This document shows, in pieces, positions 16,773-25,251 of a stretch of 64,000 bases of DNA. Position 1 is the first letter of the stretch, and each line of letters opens with the position of its first letter. The stretch is from Leptolyngbya sp. SIO1E4. Its GTDB lineage: Bacteria > Cyanobacteriota > Cyanobacteriia > Phormidesmidales > Phormidesmidaceae. Made by a program: the position numbers and the translations under genes. Location of the stretch: positions 1,488,001 through 1,552,000 of the forward strand of contig JAAHFU020000001.1 of the NCBI GenBank assembly GCA_010672825.2, given 5' to 3'. Below the pieces are notes generated by a model that ran no database searches, was not told the DNA's origin, and worked only from the letters and a program-made list of their open reading frames with translations.

Positions 16773-18839
16773 TTGCTTTCTGATCAGAATAATGCGCCTA
16801 ACTCTGCTACGCCGGGCCAGGAATCTAATCCTTTAAATCTTGATAACCTACAAGATCCCTCTACCCTAGAGAATCTGGTGTTTGGCAAGCATCCGACTGC
16901 GCTAAATAACTGGGAAGAAGATTACGTCAGTGAAGCTCTGCAGCAACAGCGAGTCAACGGGGATAATCCACTTGTTGGTAAAAAGAGCAACGACCTACTG
17001 GAAGGTAGCACCAGCGAAGATCTGATCGCGGGCGGACTGGGGGATGACGTCATCTTCGGGTTCGGGGGCAATGATGTCTTGCGCGGCGATCGCAATAGTC
17101 GTTCTCCAGGCGGAGCCCAAGGAGGAAATGACCTCATTTTTGGTGGCGACGGGAACGATCGCATTGGCGGCAAAGGCGGCAATGACATACTCCTGGGTGG
17201 AAGCGGCGATGACCACATTTGGGGCGATGCCGGAGACGATATCATTCGCGGCGGGCTTGGCAACGATCGCCTCGTTGGAGATAATTTTTCGGGCGATCGC
17301 GGTAACGATATCTTCGTTCTCGCAAACGGTGAAGGAACCGATACGATCTTAGATTTTCGCAATGGGGAAGACCTGATTGGTCTTGCAGACGGTCTAACAT
17401 TTGAGCAACTGAATATCGCCCAAGGAACGGGCAATGAAGCAGGGAATACCCTGATTGAGAACCGCGAAACGGGCGAACGCTTGGCGATTCTCAACGATGT
17501 TGATAGCAGCACTATCGGCAGCGACGATTTCACAACGTCTATTTCGGGGGATCCAGATCCCAATCCAGATCCAGGACCTGACCCCGATCCAGATCCAGAA
17601 CCTGACCCCAATCCAGATCCAGAACCTGACCCCAATCCAGATCCAGGGCCTGACCCCGATCCAGATTCAGGGCCTGACCCCGATCCAGATCCAGGGCCTG
17701 ACCCCGATCCAGATCCAGGGCCTGACCCCGATCCGGATCCAGAACCTGACCCCGATCCGGATCCAGAACCTGACCCCGATCCGGATCCAGAACCTGACCC
17801 CGATCCGGATCCAGAACCTGACCCCGATCCGGATCCAGAACCTGACCCCGATCCGGATCCAGAACCTGACCCCGATCCGGATCCAGAACCTGACCCCGAT
17901 CCGGATCCAGAACCTGACCCCGATCCGGATCCAGAACCTGACCCCGATCCGGATCCAGAACCTGACCCCGATCCGGATCCAGAACCTGACCCCGATCCGG
18001 ATCCAGAACCTGACCCCGATCCGGATCCAGAACCTGACCCCGATCCAGATCCAGAACCTGACCCCGATCCGGATCCAGAACCTGACCCCGATCCAGATCC
18101 AGAACCTGACCCTGACCCCGATCCGGATCCAGAACCTGACCCCAATCCAGATCCAGAACCCGATCCGAATCCTAGTGAGCCAGCTGTTGCAGTGGGCGAT
18201 CCAGGTGGGGTGCCGAAGTTTACTCCCAACGTGAGTGAAGCTGAATTGATTGCCATGAATGCGCCCAGCATTACTATTGGCACGCAGACCATCTACGTTG
18301 GACAACAGCAGGTTTCGAGCAACAACCAAAACCCCATCATTGCTAGCTTTGACAGCAGCGACCCCAGCAATAACTGGGTGCGTACAGATTACGAAACCAC
18401 GGCACCAGATGGACGTGCCTATGGACTGTACTGGGATGGCAATGATTTATATGCTGCCTTCAGCATTGTCGGTACGGGAGGAAGCCCCAGTCAGGACTTC
18501 CGACGGGTCAGCTCTGATGCTGAGACCGCTTGGCTAAGAAGTTACGGACGGGGTGGCGGCCCTAGAGTTTCTGTTGTGGGCAAAATTGATCCTGCGACGG
18601 GAGAATTGCTAGATGCCGCATACATCACGGCAGAACTGACTAGTGGCAACAGTAACTCGTTGAACATCACGAATTTCTCCACCAACAGTCAGGGCAACCT
18701 GGTGATCACGGCGAACACGGCGTCCCATCCTCGGAGGTCTAATGGAGAGCCGGTCTTGATTGGCGGCGTGCGAGGTTACCAAGTAGAGCTCACCTCCGAT
18801 TTAAATCGGGTGGTCAGCACATCAGTGGATAACGAATAG
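16773..18839 (+). CDS. RTX calcium-binding protein with a long Asp-Pro-Glu repeat linker
   Basis: The protein has 688 residues. The start is TTG, eight bases after a GGAGG ribosome site, with no ATG nearby. Residues about 65-175 hold RTX nonapeptides (GGxGxDxUx type: GGLGDDVIFGFGGNDVLRGD, GGKGGNDILLGGSGDDHIWG) that bind calcium after secretion. A stretch of 208 residues made only of D, P, E, N, G and one S follows, encoded by an exact 24-bp minisatellite. The final ~220 residues form a separate globular domain (SFDSSDPSNNWVRTDYETT, RAYGLYWDGNDLYAAFSI) that I do not recognise. No signal peptide is present, as expected for type I secretion. No transporter is adjacent. A surface, adhesive or sheath role is likely. 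Confidence 0.85.
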   Translation: MLSDQNNAPNSATPGQESNPLNLDNLQDPSTLENLVFGKHPTALNNWEEDYVSEALQQQRVNGDNPLVGKKSNDLLEGSTSEDLIAGGLGDDVIFGFGGNDVLRGDRNSRSPGGAQGGNDLIFGGDGNDRIGGKGGNDILLGGSGDDHIWGDAGDDIIRGGLGNDRLVGDNFSGDRGNDIFVLANGEGTDTILDFRNGEDLIGLADGLTFEQLNIAQGTGNEAGNTLIENRETGERLAILNDVDSSTIGSDDFTTSISGDPDPNPDPGPDPDPDPEPDPNPDPEPDPNPDPGPDPDPDSGPDPDPDPGPDPDPDPGPDPDPDPEPDPDPDPEPDPDPDPEPDPDPDPEPDPDPDPEPDPDPDPEPDPDPDPEPDPDPDPEPDPDPDPEPDPDPDPEPDPDPDPEPDPDPDPEPDPDPDPEPDPDPDPEPDPDPDPEPDPDPDPEPDPDPDPDPEPDPNPDPEPDPNPSEPAVAVGDPGGVPKFTPNVSEAELIAMNAPSITIGTQTIYVGQQQVSSNNQNPIIASFDSSDPSNNWVRTDYETTAPDGRAYGLYWDGNDLYAAFSIVGTGGSPSQDFRRVSSDAETAWLRSYGRGGGPRVSVVGKIDPATGELLDAAYITAELTSGNSNSLNITNFSTNSQGNLVITANTASHPRRSNGEPVLIGGVRGYQVELTSDLNRVVSTSVDNE
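17550..18173 (+). repeat. 24-bp coding minisatellite, 26 units
   Basis: This 624-base block equals 26 units of 24 bases. The dominant unit reads GATCCGGATCCA then GAACCTGACCCC and encodes DPDPEPDP. Within a unit each repeated amino acid uses different codons, yet units are nearly identical in DNA. This points to recent expansion or homogenisation by slippage or recombination. Early units are more varied (NPDPG, DSGPDP), the middle units almost perfect. The period is a multiple of three with no stop in any frame, so long spurious frames are open on both strands. Confidence 0.95.
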
Positions 18840-18901
18840 TCCGAGTTGTTTGGGCTTCAGCCATGAATGCTGAGAGCCAACTAATCTAGCCCCGCAACGC
18901 G

Positions 18902-18931
18902 TATCCCCCCATGCTTGTGCACGGGGGGATA
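18902..18931 (+). terminator. GC-rich hairpin after the RTX gene
   Basis: TATCCCCCC (18902-18910) and GGGGGGATA (18923-18931) form a perfect 9-bp stem with a 12-base loop, 63 bases after the stop. There is no T-run directly after it, so it may stabilise or end the transcript by another route. Confidence 0.55.
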
Positions 18932-19023
18932 TCGTCGTAACAATTTTGAACAAGGGGGCTGAGCGATCGCCCCTTCACCCCTTACACTCACACAGGAAGC
19001 CTTTATTGCGGTGGAAAGTACAC

Positions 19024-20022
19024 ATGGTCAATCAACCAATCGCATCGCAGCCGGGCACGTTGACCTTGCCTGAAATGGGGTGTGGTACTTGGGCGTGGGG
19101 CAACCGCTTGTTATGGGGCTATACCCAAGCAATGGATCCTCAACTGCAGACTGTGTTCGACCATTGCGTTCAGCATGGCGTCACACTCTTCGATACGGGG
19201 GATTCTTACGGCACAGGACGGCTGAATGGTCGCAGTGAAAGTCTGCTCGGGCAGTTCGCGACCGCCTATCAAGGGCCGTATGCTGATCAGATTTGTTTAG
19301 CCACCAAGCTGGCAGCCTATCCATGGCGACTGACTCGTCGTTCTATGGCAAAAGCTTGTCAGGCGTCGGCGCAGCGATTAGGTCAAGACGTTGACCTGGT
19401 GCAACTTCACTGGTCTACGGCCAATTACGCACCGTGGCAGGAAGGGGCGCTGCTCGATGGTCTGGCAGATTTATATGAGAACAAACGGGTTAAGGGGGTG
19501 GGGTTATCGAACTTTGGGCCTCAGCGTCTCAAGCAAATTTATCCCCGATTTCGCGATCGCGGGGTTCCTATCACGACCCTGCAAGTGCAGTATTCGCTGC
19601 TATCGACCTATCCCGTCACTGAATTGGGCATCCAGGAGGTTTGCCGTGAACTGGGGATTCGGCTGATTGCCTACAGTCCGCTTGCTTTGGGGATTCTGAC
19701 CGGCAAATATACCGATCGCAATCAGCTACCCAAAGGGTTGCGAGGCGTTTTGTTTCGTCAATTGCTCCCAGGCGTTAAACCCGTGTTAGAGACCTTACAG
19801 GCGATCGCGACTGCTCGACAAAAAACGATGGCTCAGGTTGCCCTCAACTGGTGTCTTTGCAAAGGGTTTATTCCCATTCCTGGCGCCAAGACGTTAGCCC
19901 AAGCCCAGAACAATACGGGAGCCTTGGGATGGAGCCTTGATGCCGGGGAAGTTGCAGAGCTAGACTCCGCCGTGACCCGTAGTGACAAGCAAATGGTGCA
20001 AAATATTTTCCAGACCCGGTGA
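19024..20022 (+). CDS. aldo/keto reductase
   Basis: The protein has 332 residues from ATG 19024. A longer TTG-started frame from 18946 adds 26 poorly supported residues. It is an NADPH-dependent aldo/keto reductase barrel: MGCGTWAWG, FDTGDSYGTG with the catalytic Asp-Tyr region, LATKL with the catalytic Lys, VQLHWS with the His, and SPLALGILTGKY and GAKTLAQAQNN near the cofactor pocket. The start chosen aligns with the second aldo/keto reductase at 22025. The substrate cannot be inferred. It is monocistronic and followed by two tandem repeat copies. Confidence 0.88.
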   Translation: MVNQPIASQPGTLTLPEMGCGTWAWGNRLLWGYTQAMDPQLQTVFDHCVQHGVTLFDTGDSYGTGRLNGRSESLLGQFATAYQGPYADQICLATKLAAYPWRLTRRSMAKACQASAQRLGQDVDLVQLHWSTANYAPWQEGALLDGLADLYENKRVKGVGLSNFGPQRLKQIYPRFRDRGVPITTLQVQYSLLSTYPVTELGIQEVCRELGIRLIAYSPLALGILTGKYTDRNQLPKGLRGVLFRQLLPGVKPVLETLQAIATARQKTMAQVALNWCLCKGFIPIPGAKTLAQAQNNTGALGWSLDAGEVAELDSAVTRSDKQMVQNIFQTR

Positions 20023-20080
20023 TGGGGAATCGCGATCGCCCAGGTGAATGCTTCAGCTCCGCAAAAGACATCGCAGTTGG

Positions 20081-20166
20081 CATGCAGGTAAAGTACCCCC
20101 TAGCCCCCAAACCCTAGACTCGGTCTTGACCCAGATGCACCGAACTCAACTGAACAAGGCTATAGC
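20081..20166 (+). repeat. 96-bp TATAGC/G4 repeat, left-truncated copy (first of a tandem pair)
   Basis: It begins at CATGCAGG without the left TATAGC end, carries CCCCCAAACCCTAGACTCGG, and ends TGAACAAGGCTATAG. It abuts the next copy directly. Confidence 0.75.
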
Positions 20167-20258
20167 TATCGTGGTATGCAGGCTAATCACACCCTAGCCC
20201 CCAAACCCTAGACCCTGTCTTGACCCAGATGCACTGGACTCACCTGAACAAGACTATA
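20167..20258 (+). repeat. 96-bp TATAGC/G4 repeat, second of a tandem pair
   Basis: It runs from TATCGTGGTATGCAGG to CTGAACAAGACTATA with the C-rich core intact and a four-base deletion after AATCA. Same orientation as the copy before it, so the two form a head-to-tail duplication. Confidence 0.8.
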
Positions 20259-20289
20259 TGGAGGGCATTCTACTCTGCCTCTTGCTATG

Positions 20290-21342
20290 TCAGTCTATGG
20301 GTTCTGGAGACAGAAGTTTAAGGCGCACAATCTGCGACAGAGGGCTTTCGGGATCTCCGAGCTGCACCTCCAGGGTCTCATTGGTCAGAGGTTCCAGATG
20401 AGCCAGAAGGTTGCGGAGATGAGGGGTACTGGAGCCGCTGTCTACATACACTCGCTCTGCCAACTTATTGAGACGATTCCAGGCGTTGTAAAGTTTGGCT
20501 GTGGCTTGCTCTAACTGGGCCGCTTGGTTGACCAAATCTGCCGTTGCATTCAGGCAACCAATGCGCAGAGCCTCTTCCAGGCCCTGTTCTAAATCCAGAT
20601 TATCGCTGTTGAGTGCCTGCACCTGCACAGCCGCATCCAAATACTTGGCCAGATAGCGGGCTTCTGCCGTTACCTGTTTCAGCGTATCAATATCAGGATT
20701 CAGCATCACCTCGGTTTTCAGCGTCTCTTGGTGGGGCACTGGCAGTTTCTCCATTTCCTTAACCAGAGGCGCAAGATAGCGGGTCGGAATCGTATTATTG
20801 GCAGCTTTTTCCTTAATTTCTTGCGGTAATAAGTCAGAGGTCATCGCAGTCCACTCATCTGAAATTTGCCGCACCTCACGGCGAGTGATGTGTTCTCCCC
20901 GCTGAGCCGCGTCACTGACCAGCTGCTGCACTTCCGGCGCTGACTGGGCTGTTTCTACAAAGGCTCGTTTACTGAAGTTATTAACCGCTTCCGGTTCTAA
21001 CAGCCCTTCCTGCAGCAGGGTGTCAGCGCTATCCGCCAGTTCAATGAGGGAATAGGCCTGACTTTTAGTGATTTCTCGATCGCGCAACCAGTTTAAAAAG
21101 CCCGTTCCCCGTCCATCGCCACCGCGCTTCTCGCGATCGCGCACGGCCCGCAAAATCCGCCCCCGCCAAATATCTGTCTGCAAATCGAAGCGATCGCACA
21201 CCGTCCAAGCCATTTCAATTTGCTGCTGAAATTCGGCTTCCGAAACCCCTTCATCCTCTGGGTCAGGGAGTTGGAAATTAAGATCGGTCGTTGGATCCAG
21301 GGCATTAGCAAGAGCGTCTGACGTGAGACGGGCAGAATTCAT
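20290..21342 (-). CDS. conserved cyanobacterial protein of unknown function, HTH/ParB-like middle
   Basis: From ATG 21342 the protein has 350 residues. An alternative ATG at 21381 adds 13 residues and lies 4 bases after the upstream methyltransferase stop. It is a wholly helical, charged protein: TGFLNWLRDREITKSQAYSL and RITRREVRQ-like segments (HITRREVRQISDEWTAMTSD) resemble DNA-binding or ParB-type helices. The C-terminal third (QAAQLEQATAKLYNAWNRL) is coiled-coil-like. I recall similar proteins as conserved hypotheticals in cyanobacteria. No catalytic motif is seen. It could be a DNA-binding or scaffold protein; the function is unknown. Confidence 0.75.
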   Translation of the reverse strand: MNSARLTSDALANALDPTTDLNFQLPDPEDEGVSEAEFQQQIEMAWTVCDRFDLQTDIWRGRILRAVRDREKRGGDGRGTGFLNWLRDREITKSQAYSLIELADSADTLLQEGLLEPEAVNNFSKRAFVETAQSAPEVQQLVSDAAQRGEHITRREVRQISDEWTAMTSDLLPQEIKEKAANNTIPTRYLAPLVKEMEKLPVPHQETLKTEVMLNPDIDTLKQVTAEARYLAKYLDAAVQVQALNSDNLDLEQGLEEALRIGCLNATADLVNQAAQLEQATAKLYNAWNRLNKLAERVYVDSGSSTPHLRNLLAHLEPLTNETLEVQLGDPESPLSQIVRLKLLSPEPID

Positions 21343-21385
21343 AAATGAGTGATGAGCAACATAGACACAACATTCTCCCATCAGA

Positions 21386-21898
21386 TCAATAAATCCAGGG
21401 GATGAACTTTTTCACCCGCTGGCGATAGGCTTCATAGTCGGGATAGCGCTCTATCAGCCAGGCTTCTTCTTTGCGGGCTTTCATATCAAGCACTAACAGC
21501 AACAGCACAGCGCCTAAAAAGTGCGGCACGCTGAGTGTCCAAAGGCTGTAGGCGGCGGTGCCTAAAATCAAGCCACTGTAGAGACAATGGCGGACAATGC
21601 TGTAAACTCCGGTCTGCACCAGCGTACCGCTATCTCGGGGATAGGGCAGCGGGGTTAAATTTTCACCCAGATCTAGCAAGCCTTTGCCGAGCAAAACGGC
21701 TGCCAATCCAGCCAGCAGTAGAGCGATCGCCATCCGCCCGTATCCGAGCCAAATGGGCCAGTTCTCCCAGGCTGTAGGGTGCCATTTTGGCAAGAACGCA
21801 AGCCCTAACAAAATCAGACCTTGAGCCAGCACCCAATACTCGCCGTGGCTGCCCTTCCAACTGTCTTTAGTAAAGCCCCAGTCTTCGAACTTGCCCAT
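21386..21898 (-). CDS. isoprenylcysteine carboxyl methyltransferase (ICMT) family membrane protein
   Basis: The protein has 170 residues with four or five membrane segments. The conserved C-terminal core of this methyltransferase family is present: GVYSIVRHCLYSGLILG, then KARKEEAWLIERYPDYEAYR and a hydrophobic end. These bacterial ICMT-like proteins use S-adenosylmethionine to methylate small hydrophobic substrates; bacteria lack prenylated proteins, so the true substrate is unknown. It is followed closely by the conserved protein at 20290, suggesting cotranscription. Confidence 0.87.
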   Translation of the reverse strand: MGKFEDWGFTKDSWKGSHGEYWVLAQGLILLGLAFLPKWHPTAWENWPIWLGYGRMAIALLLAGLAAVLLGKGLLDLGENLTPLPYPRDSGTLVQTGVYSIVRHCLYSGLILGTAAYSLWTLSVPHFLGAVLLLLVLDMKARKEEAWLIERYPDYEAYRQRVKKFIPWIY

Positions 21899-22024
21899 AT
21901 GCCCTGAGTCCTACAAGAATTCAACAAACGCTAAGGCGGAACCCACACTACGCCGGGGTCAGTTCGTTAAGCGGTGTTGCATGCGCCCATTACTGCCCTG
22001 ACCTGGCTTCAGCGCCGATGACGC

Positions 22025-22990
22025 TCACAACCACGACTGCGTGACTTGATCGAGTTGCTGATGCTCTTCTGGGGTCATCTCCCAGCCAAGCGCCCCTGCA
22101 TTTTGACTGGCTTGCTGAGCGTTTTTAGCGCCAGGAATCGGGATCACATTGCCGATCCCTATCAACCAGTTAAGCGCGACCTGAGCAGAGGTTTTATTGT
22201 GAGCCTGGGCGATCGCTGCTAACGTTTGCAGCACCGAGGCAATTTTAGTACGGCCTTTTCGACTAAAGCGCGGATCGAGTTTACGGGCTCCTTGAGGCGC
22301 TTGGGCATCCTGGGGAGAATATTTTCCTGTGAGCAGCCCTTGCGCCAGAGGGCTATAGGCTAGGATTTTAACCTCTAGTTGCCGAGCCTTTTCTAGCACG
22401 CCGTTGCGCTCGATTTTGCGGTGGAGTAGCGAATACTGCACCTGGTTCACTGCGAGTGGGATGCCCTGCTCTGCCAAGTACCCATGGGCTACCTGCATTT
22501 GCTGGGCCGAATAATTGCTGACGCCGACTGCAGCAATGCGCCCCTGTTTGACTTCATGGGCCAGGGTTGTCATCAGCGTCTTCTGCCCCATGAAGAAATC
22601 AAACGGCCAGTGCACTTGGTAAAGATCCAGGCGATCAACTTGCAGGCGATCGAGGCTGGCTGTTAGTGCCTCCGTCACTGCGTTAGCGGATAAGCGCCAG
22701 GGCAGGGGAAAGTATTTGGTCGCCAGGGTAACGGGTTGATCAGCTGGTTGCACAAATCGACCCAGCAGTCGTTCAGATTCACCAAAGCCGTATATCTCTG
22801 CCGTGTCGAAAAGAGACACCCCAGCTTCTAGAGAAGCGGTAAAGGCTGCCTGCAAATCAGTCTCGGTATAGTCTTTACCGTAGGTCCAAAAGAACGCGTC
22901 CCCCCAGGCCCAAGTCCCGACGCCTAAAGCAGGTATCTTTGGCCCGTCTGGAATCAGGGCGATCGCCTGTGATTCGGATTGAAACTGCAT
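22025..22990 (-). CDS. aldo/keto reductase
   Basis: The protein has 321 residues and is a second aldo/keto reductase, clearly paralogous to the one at 19024. It has LGVGTWAWGD, FDTAEIYGFGESERLLG (catalytic Asp and Tyr), LATKYF (Lys), YQVHWP (His), SPLAQGLLTGKY and IPIPGAKNAQQASQNAGAL. Length is standard and the ATG fits. The two paralogues face opposite ways about 2 kb apart, with two unrelated genes between, so they look like an old dispersed duplication. The substrate is unknown. Confidence 0.92.
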   Translation of the reverse strand: MQFQSESQAIALIPDGPKIPALGVGTWAWGDAFFWTYGKDYTETDLQAAFTASLEAGVSLFDTAEIYGFGESERLLGRFVQPADQPVTLATKYFPLPWRLSANAVTEALTASLDRLQVDRLDLYQVHWPFDFFMGQKTLMTTLAHEVKQGRIAAVGVSNYSAQQMQVAHGYLAEQGIPLAVNQVQYSLLHRKIERNGVLEKARQLEVKILAYSPLAQGLLTGKYSPQDAQAPQGARKLDPRFSRKGRTKIASVLQTLAAIAQAHNKTSAQVALNWLIGIGNVIPIPGAKNAQQASQNAGALGWEMTPEEHQQLDQVTQSWL

Positions 22991-23050
22991 CGCTCACCCC
23001 TTGCTCTATCACAACTCCATCACAGTTGACAGATTTGGCCTTGGTTATGA

Positions 23051-23323
23051 TTATGGCCCCGAGAAAATGGCTTCTCCTAAATCTCGGCGACTCAAAGAGT
23101 ATTTGAAAATGCGCTGGATGTCTTCATCCTCCGCCGTCGCTTTCAAATAACGCACCACAATCGAGTCAACCTCTAAGGTCACGTCTGCCTGCCATGTGGT
23201 TTTTTCAAGATGCCATTGATGTAAAGCTTCCGGATCTTGACGGCAGCCATGTTCCCGCAGCCACTGCTCAATGTCAGGCAGGGGATGGTTATAGAGCGGG
23301 GTATCAGCGCTGGGAAGTGCCAT
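23051..23323 (-). CDS. DUF3143 family protein
   Basis: The protein has 90 residues. PSADTPLYNHPLPDIEQWL at the N-terminus and DIQRIFKYSLSRRDLGEAIF at the C-terminus are characteristic of DUF3143, a cyanobacterial/plastid-lineage family that usually sits beside a J-domain protein gene, as here. It starts about 30 bases after the stop of the J-domain gene and is probably cotranscribed. The molecular role is unknown; the constant pairing suggests a joint role with the J-domain protein. Confidence 0.9.
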   Translation of the reverse strand: MALPSADTPLYNHPLPDIEQWLREHGCRQDPEALHQWHLEKTTWQADVTLEVDSIVVRYLKATAEDEDIQRIFKYSLSRRDLGEAIFSGP

Positions 23324-23353
23324 AAATCAAAAGTACTCGCGTAATTAATCGGT

Positions 23354-24022
23354 TTAGATCATCTTCGACGATAGATCAGTAAGCGACCAAGCATCTGTTT
23401 CACCGTCTTCCTGAGGCGGAGATGGCGCACTCTCCGGAACCCGGACAGAGGGAGCTAATGTCGGGACATCGGGCGGGGGAACAGGGGAGGCTGGCAGCTG
23501 TTTCAGCGTTTCGGGCTCCGGCAATGAGGTCGGAACCTCTAACATTTCAGTGGCAGACATGGTTTCAGCTTCGGTTGGCTGCAGAACCAGTTCACCCTTG
23601 GCCCAACCGATGGTGAACACCAACATCAGGCACCCTACAAATGTCACGCCCAATATAAAGAGCGCAAAGAGTTCTCCGGCTGACAAGGGGCGATCTGTCG
23701 GGTCTAAGTAGGCATTACTTTTTTCATACTGCGCTCGTTCTGAGGCAGGGCGGTTCAGATAAGCCGGTGCCTGAATCACAGCCACTCTAGAAATCCTAAT
23801 TTTGTAGTCATAGGCCAACCTTTTTTCAGGGTTACTCAGGGTGGCATAGGCCTCGTTAAGCGCCTGAAATTTGCCAGTGGCGACTTCAGGTGGCAGTTTC
23901 GTCGTATCTGGATGGTAGAGCTTACTGAGATCTCGATAGGCGCTGCGAATCTCTTGGGGTGACGCCGTTGGCTTCACCCGCAGCAAATCGTAATGGTTTT
24001 GGGCGGTATCTCGGTTTGTCAT
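23354..24022 (-). CDS. J-domain (DnaJ-like) membrane-anchored cochaperone
   Basis: The protein has 222 residues. A J domain occupies residues about 9-75 (HYDLLRVKPTASPQEIRSAY, the essential HPD in LYHPDTTKL, and NEAYATLSNPEKRLAYD). A central membrane helix follows (LFALFILGVTFVGCLMLVFT), then a Pro/Ser-rich tail of about 70 residues. It presumably recruits DnaK to the membrane. There is no Gly/Phe or zinc-finger region, so it is a type III J protein. It lies upstream of DUF3143 in a conserved pair and shortly after the YaaW-type gene on the same strand. Confidence 0.92.
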   Translation of the reverse strand: MTNRDTAQNHYDLLRVKPTASPQEIRSAYRDLSKLYHPDTTKLPPEVATGKFQALNEAYATLSNPEKRLAYDYKIRISRVAVIQAPAYLNRPASERAQYEKSNAYLDPTDRPLSAGELFALFILGVTFVGCLMLVFTIGWAKGELVLQPTEAETMSATEMLEVPTSLPEPETLKQLPASPVPPPDVPTLAPSVRVPESAPSPPQEDGETDAWSLTDLSSKMI

Positions 24023-24035
24023 GCCCTCCCCTTCA

Positions 24036-24884
24036 TTAACACTGCGCTAAATCGTAATGCTCACTCCGTGTTAGCCGGATTTGAGCCAAAGCACACACAG
24101 CAGGAATCACCCGACTATAGTTGGTCGCGATCGTTCGCCAGCCTAAATCTGCAAAGAACCACGCCCACATGGCTGGCCCTAACACAGCAAACAGACTGCG
24201 CACAGCACCATAGCGGGCCGCATTTAACGCCATTCCCCGAGACGCCATACTCATCATGACTCGATTTTGAATTTGCCCTGTCAGGGTTAAGCCCCCCTTC
24301 GCCAAGGCTTGTTTGGCGATTTGCTGACGCGCCATCTGCACCGCGAACTGACGCGCAATATGCTGTAGCAGCCACGGGCGGATAAGGGTACTTACGGCTA
24401 AGGCACCACCCCCTTTTGCCAATAAGCCTAAGGGATTGCGCTGTAAGGATAGTGGCAGCGCCTGATATTCCACACTCTTTGAAATAGACTGTCGAACCCG
24501 ATGTTGCAAAGTCCGCTGCTCCGATTTGGGGAGTTTTCTCCAGGCTTTTTCCATCATTCGAAGAAACACTTCGGCTTCTAAATCAGCGGTAGAAAAGTTC
24601 TCTGAGTAAGCAACTCGTAAATGCTTACAAACTTGAATCAGGGCCTGCCGATAGGAAACCTGTTGACAGCGGCCTTGCAGGACAGTAAACCCATCTGCGG
24701 CCAAATATCGAAACCGAGTTTCCAACTTATCTAATCGGTCTTGATGGTTAGCGCTCTGTAAATCAAGCGGGTCAGGATTACACAAATAGTCAAAGGGGTT
24801 AAGCTTTGGACGAAACAAAAGCTCTGTCAAAGCTTGCAGCTCGTCTTCCGTCGCCAACTCTAAGGCAGAACGCAGTTCATCCAC
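24036..24884 (-). CDS. YaaW-type conserved protein
   Basis: The protein has 282 residues. MDELRSALELATEDELQALT, NPFDYLCNPDPLDLQS, a helical middle, then hydrophobic SLFAVLGPAMWAWFFADLGW and TNYSRVIPAVCALAQIRLTR match the family named after E. coli YaaW, which I recall as common in cyanobacteria. The hydrophobic C-terminal third may touch the membrane. The function is not known. It ends 13 bases before the J-domain gene on the same strand, so the three genes 24884-23051 may form one transcript. Confidence 0.82.
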   Translation of the reverse strand: MDELRSALELATEDELQALTELLFRPKLNPFDYLCNPDPLDLQSANHQDRLDKLETRFRYLAADGFTVLQGRCQQVSYRQALIQVCKHLRVAYSENFSTADLEAEVFLRMMEKAWRKLPKSEQRTLQHRVRQSISKSVEYQALPLSLQRNPLGLLAKGGGALAVSTLIRPWLLQHIARQFAVQMARQQIAKQALAKGGLTLTGQIQNRVMMSMASRGMALNAARYGAVRSLFAVLGPAMWAWFFADLGWRTIATNYSRVIPAVCALAQIRLTRSEHYDLAQC

Positions 24885-25002
24885 AGCAGAATACCCGCAT
24901 CATGTGAAGCATCATGCTTCATTCTACGCATTGAAAAGTGGCGCGCGCAAAAGATCACCCGGAATCCTGATGATCAATCCTGTTCTACGGCATTTGCTGG
25001 AA

Positions 25003-25038
25003 TCCGCAAAAGATGCTTAATCCGCAAAAGATGCTTAA
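25003..25038 (+). repeat. perfect 18-bp tandem duplication
   Basis: TCCGCAAAAGATGCTTAA occurs at 25003-25020 and again at 25021-25038 without change. It lies directly before a copy of the 96-bp repeat in a 367-base gene-free region. Confidence 0.9.
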
Positions 25039-25048
25039 GTGGTCGAAA

Positions 25049-25158
25049 TATAGCTTTACTCAGTTGAATCCATGACATCTTGGTTGAGGCAGGGTTTGGG
25101 GTCTGGGGTCTGGGGTCTGGGGTCTGGGGTCTGCTTGATTCCAGCGCATATCGCGATA
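25049..25158 (-). repeat. TATAGC/G4 interspersed repeat with expanded GGGGTCT heptamers
   Basis: This copy starts TATAGCTTTACTCAGTTGAA and ends near CGCGATA. Its core has expanded to five tandem GGGGTCT units after GGGTTT, so it is about 110 bases long. It links the dispersed repeat with short heptameric tandem repeats known from cyanobacteria. Confidence 0.8.
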
Positions 25159-25251
25159 TTCCGCGTTAGACACAGGACTTCATTTTTCTCCAGGCGCCCT
25201 TGGGAAATGGCAGAGTGATAGCCTATAAAGCAGATTTTGTAGGAAAGCAGC

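Noticed and set aside
16922-18292. 456-codon reverse-strand frame of Gly-Ser repeats and a forward frame of TPIRIQNL repeats
   Set aside because: Both are shadows of the 24-bp minisatellite, which lacks stops in every frame. The DPDPEP frame continues into real domains on both sides.
25094-25134. Telomere-like or CRISPR-like interpretation of GGGGTCT and CCCTAGACCCC tracts
   Set aside because: The tracts belong to the 96-bp dispersed element; units are contiguous without spacers, and no cas gene is present.
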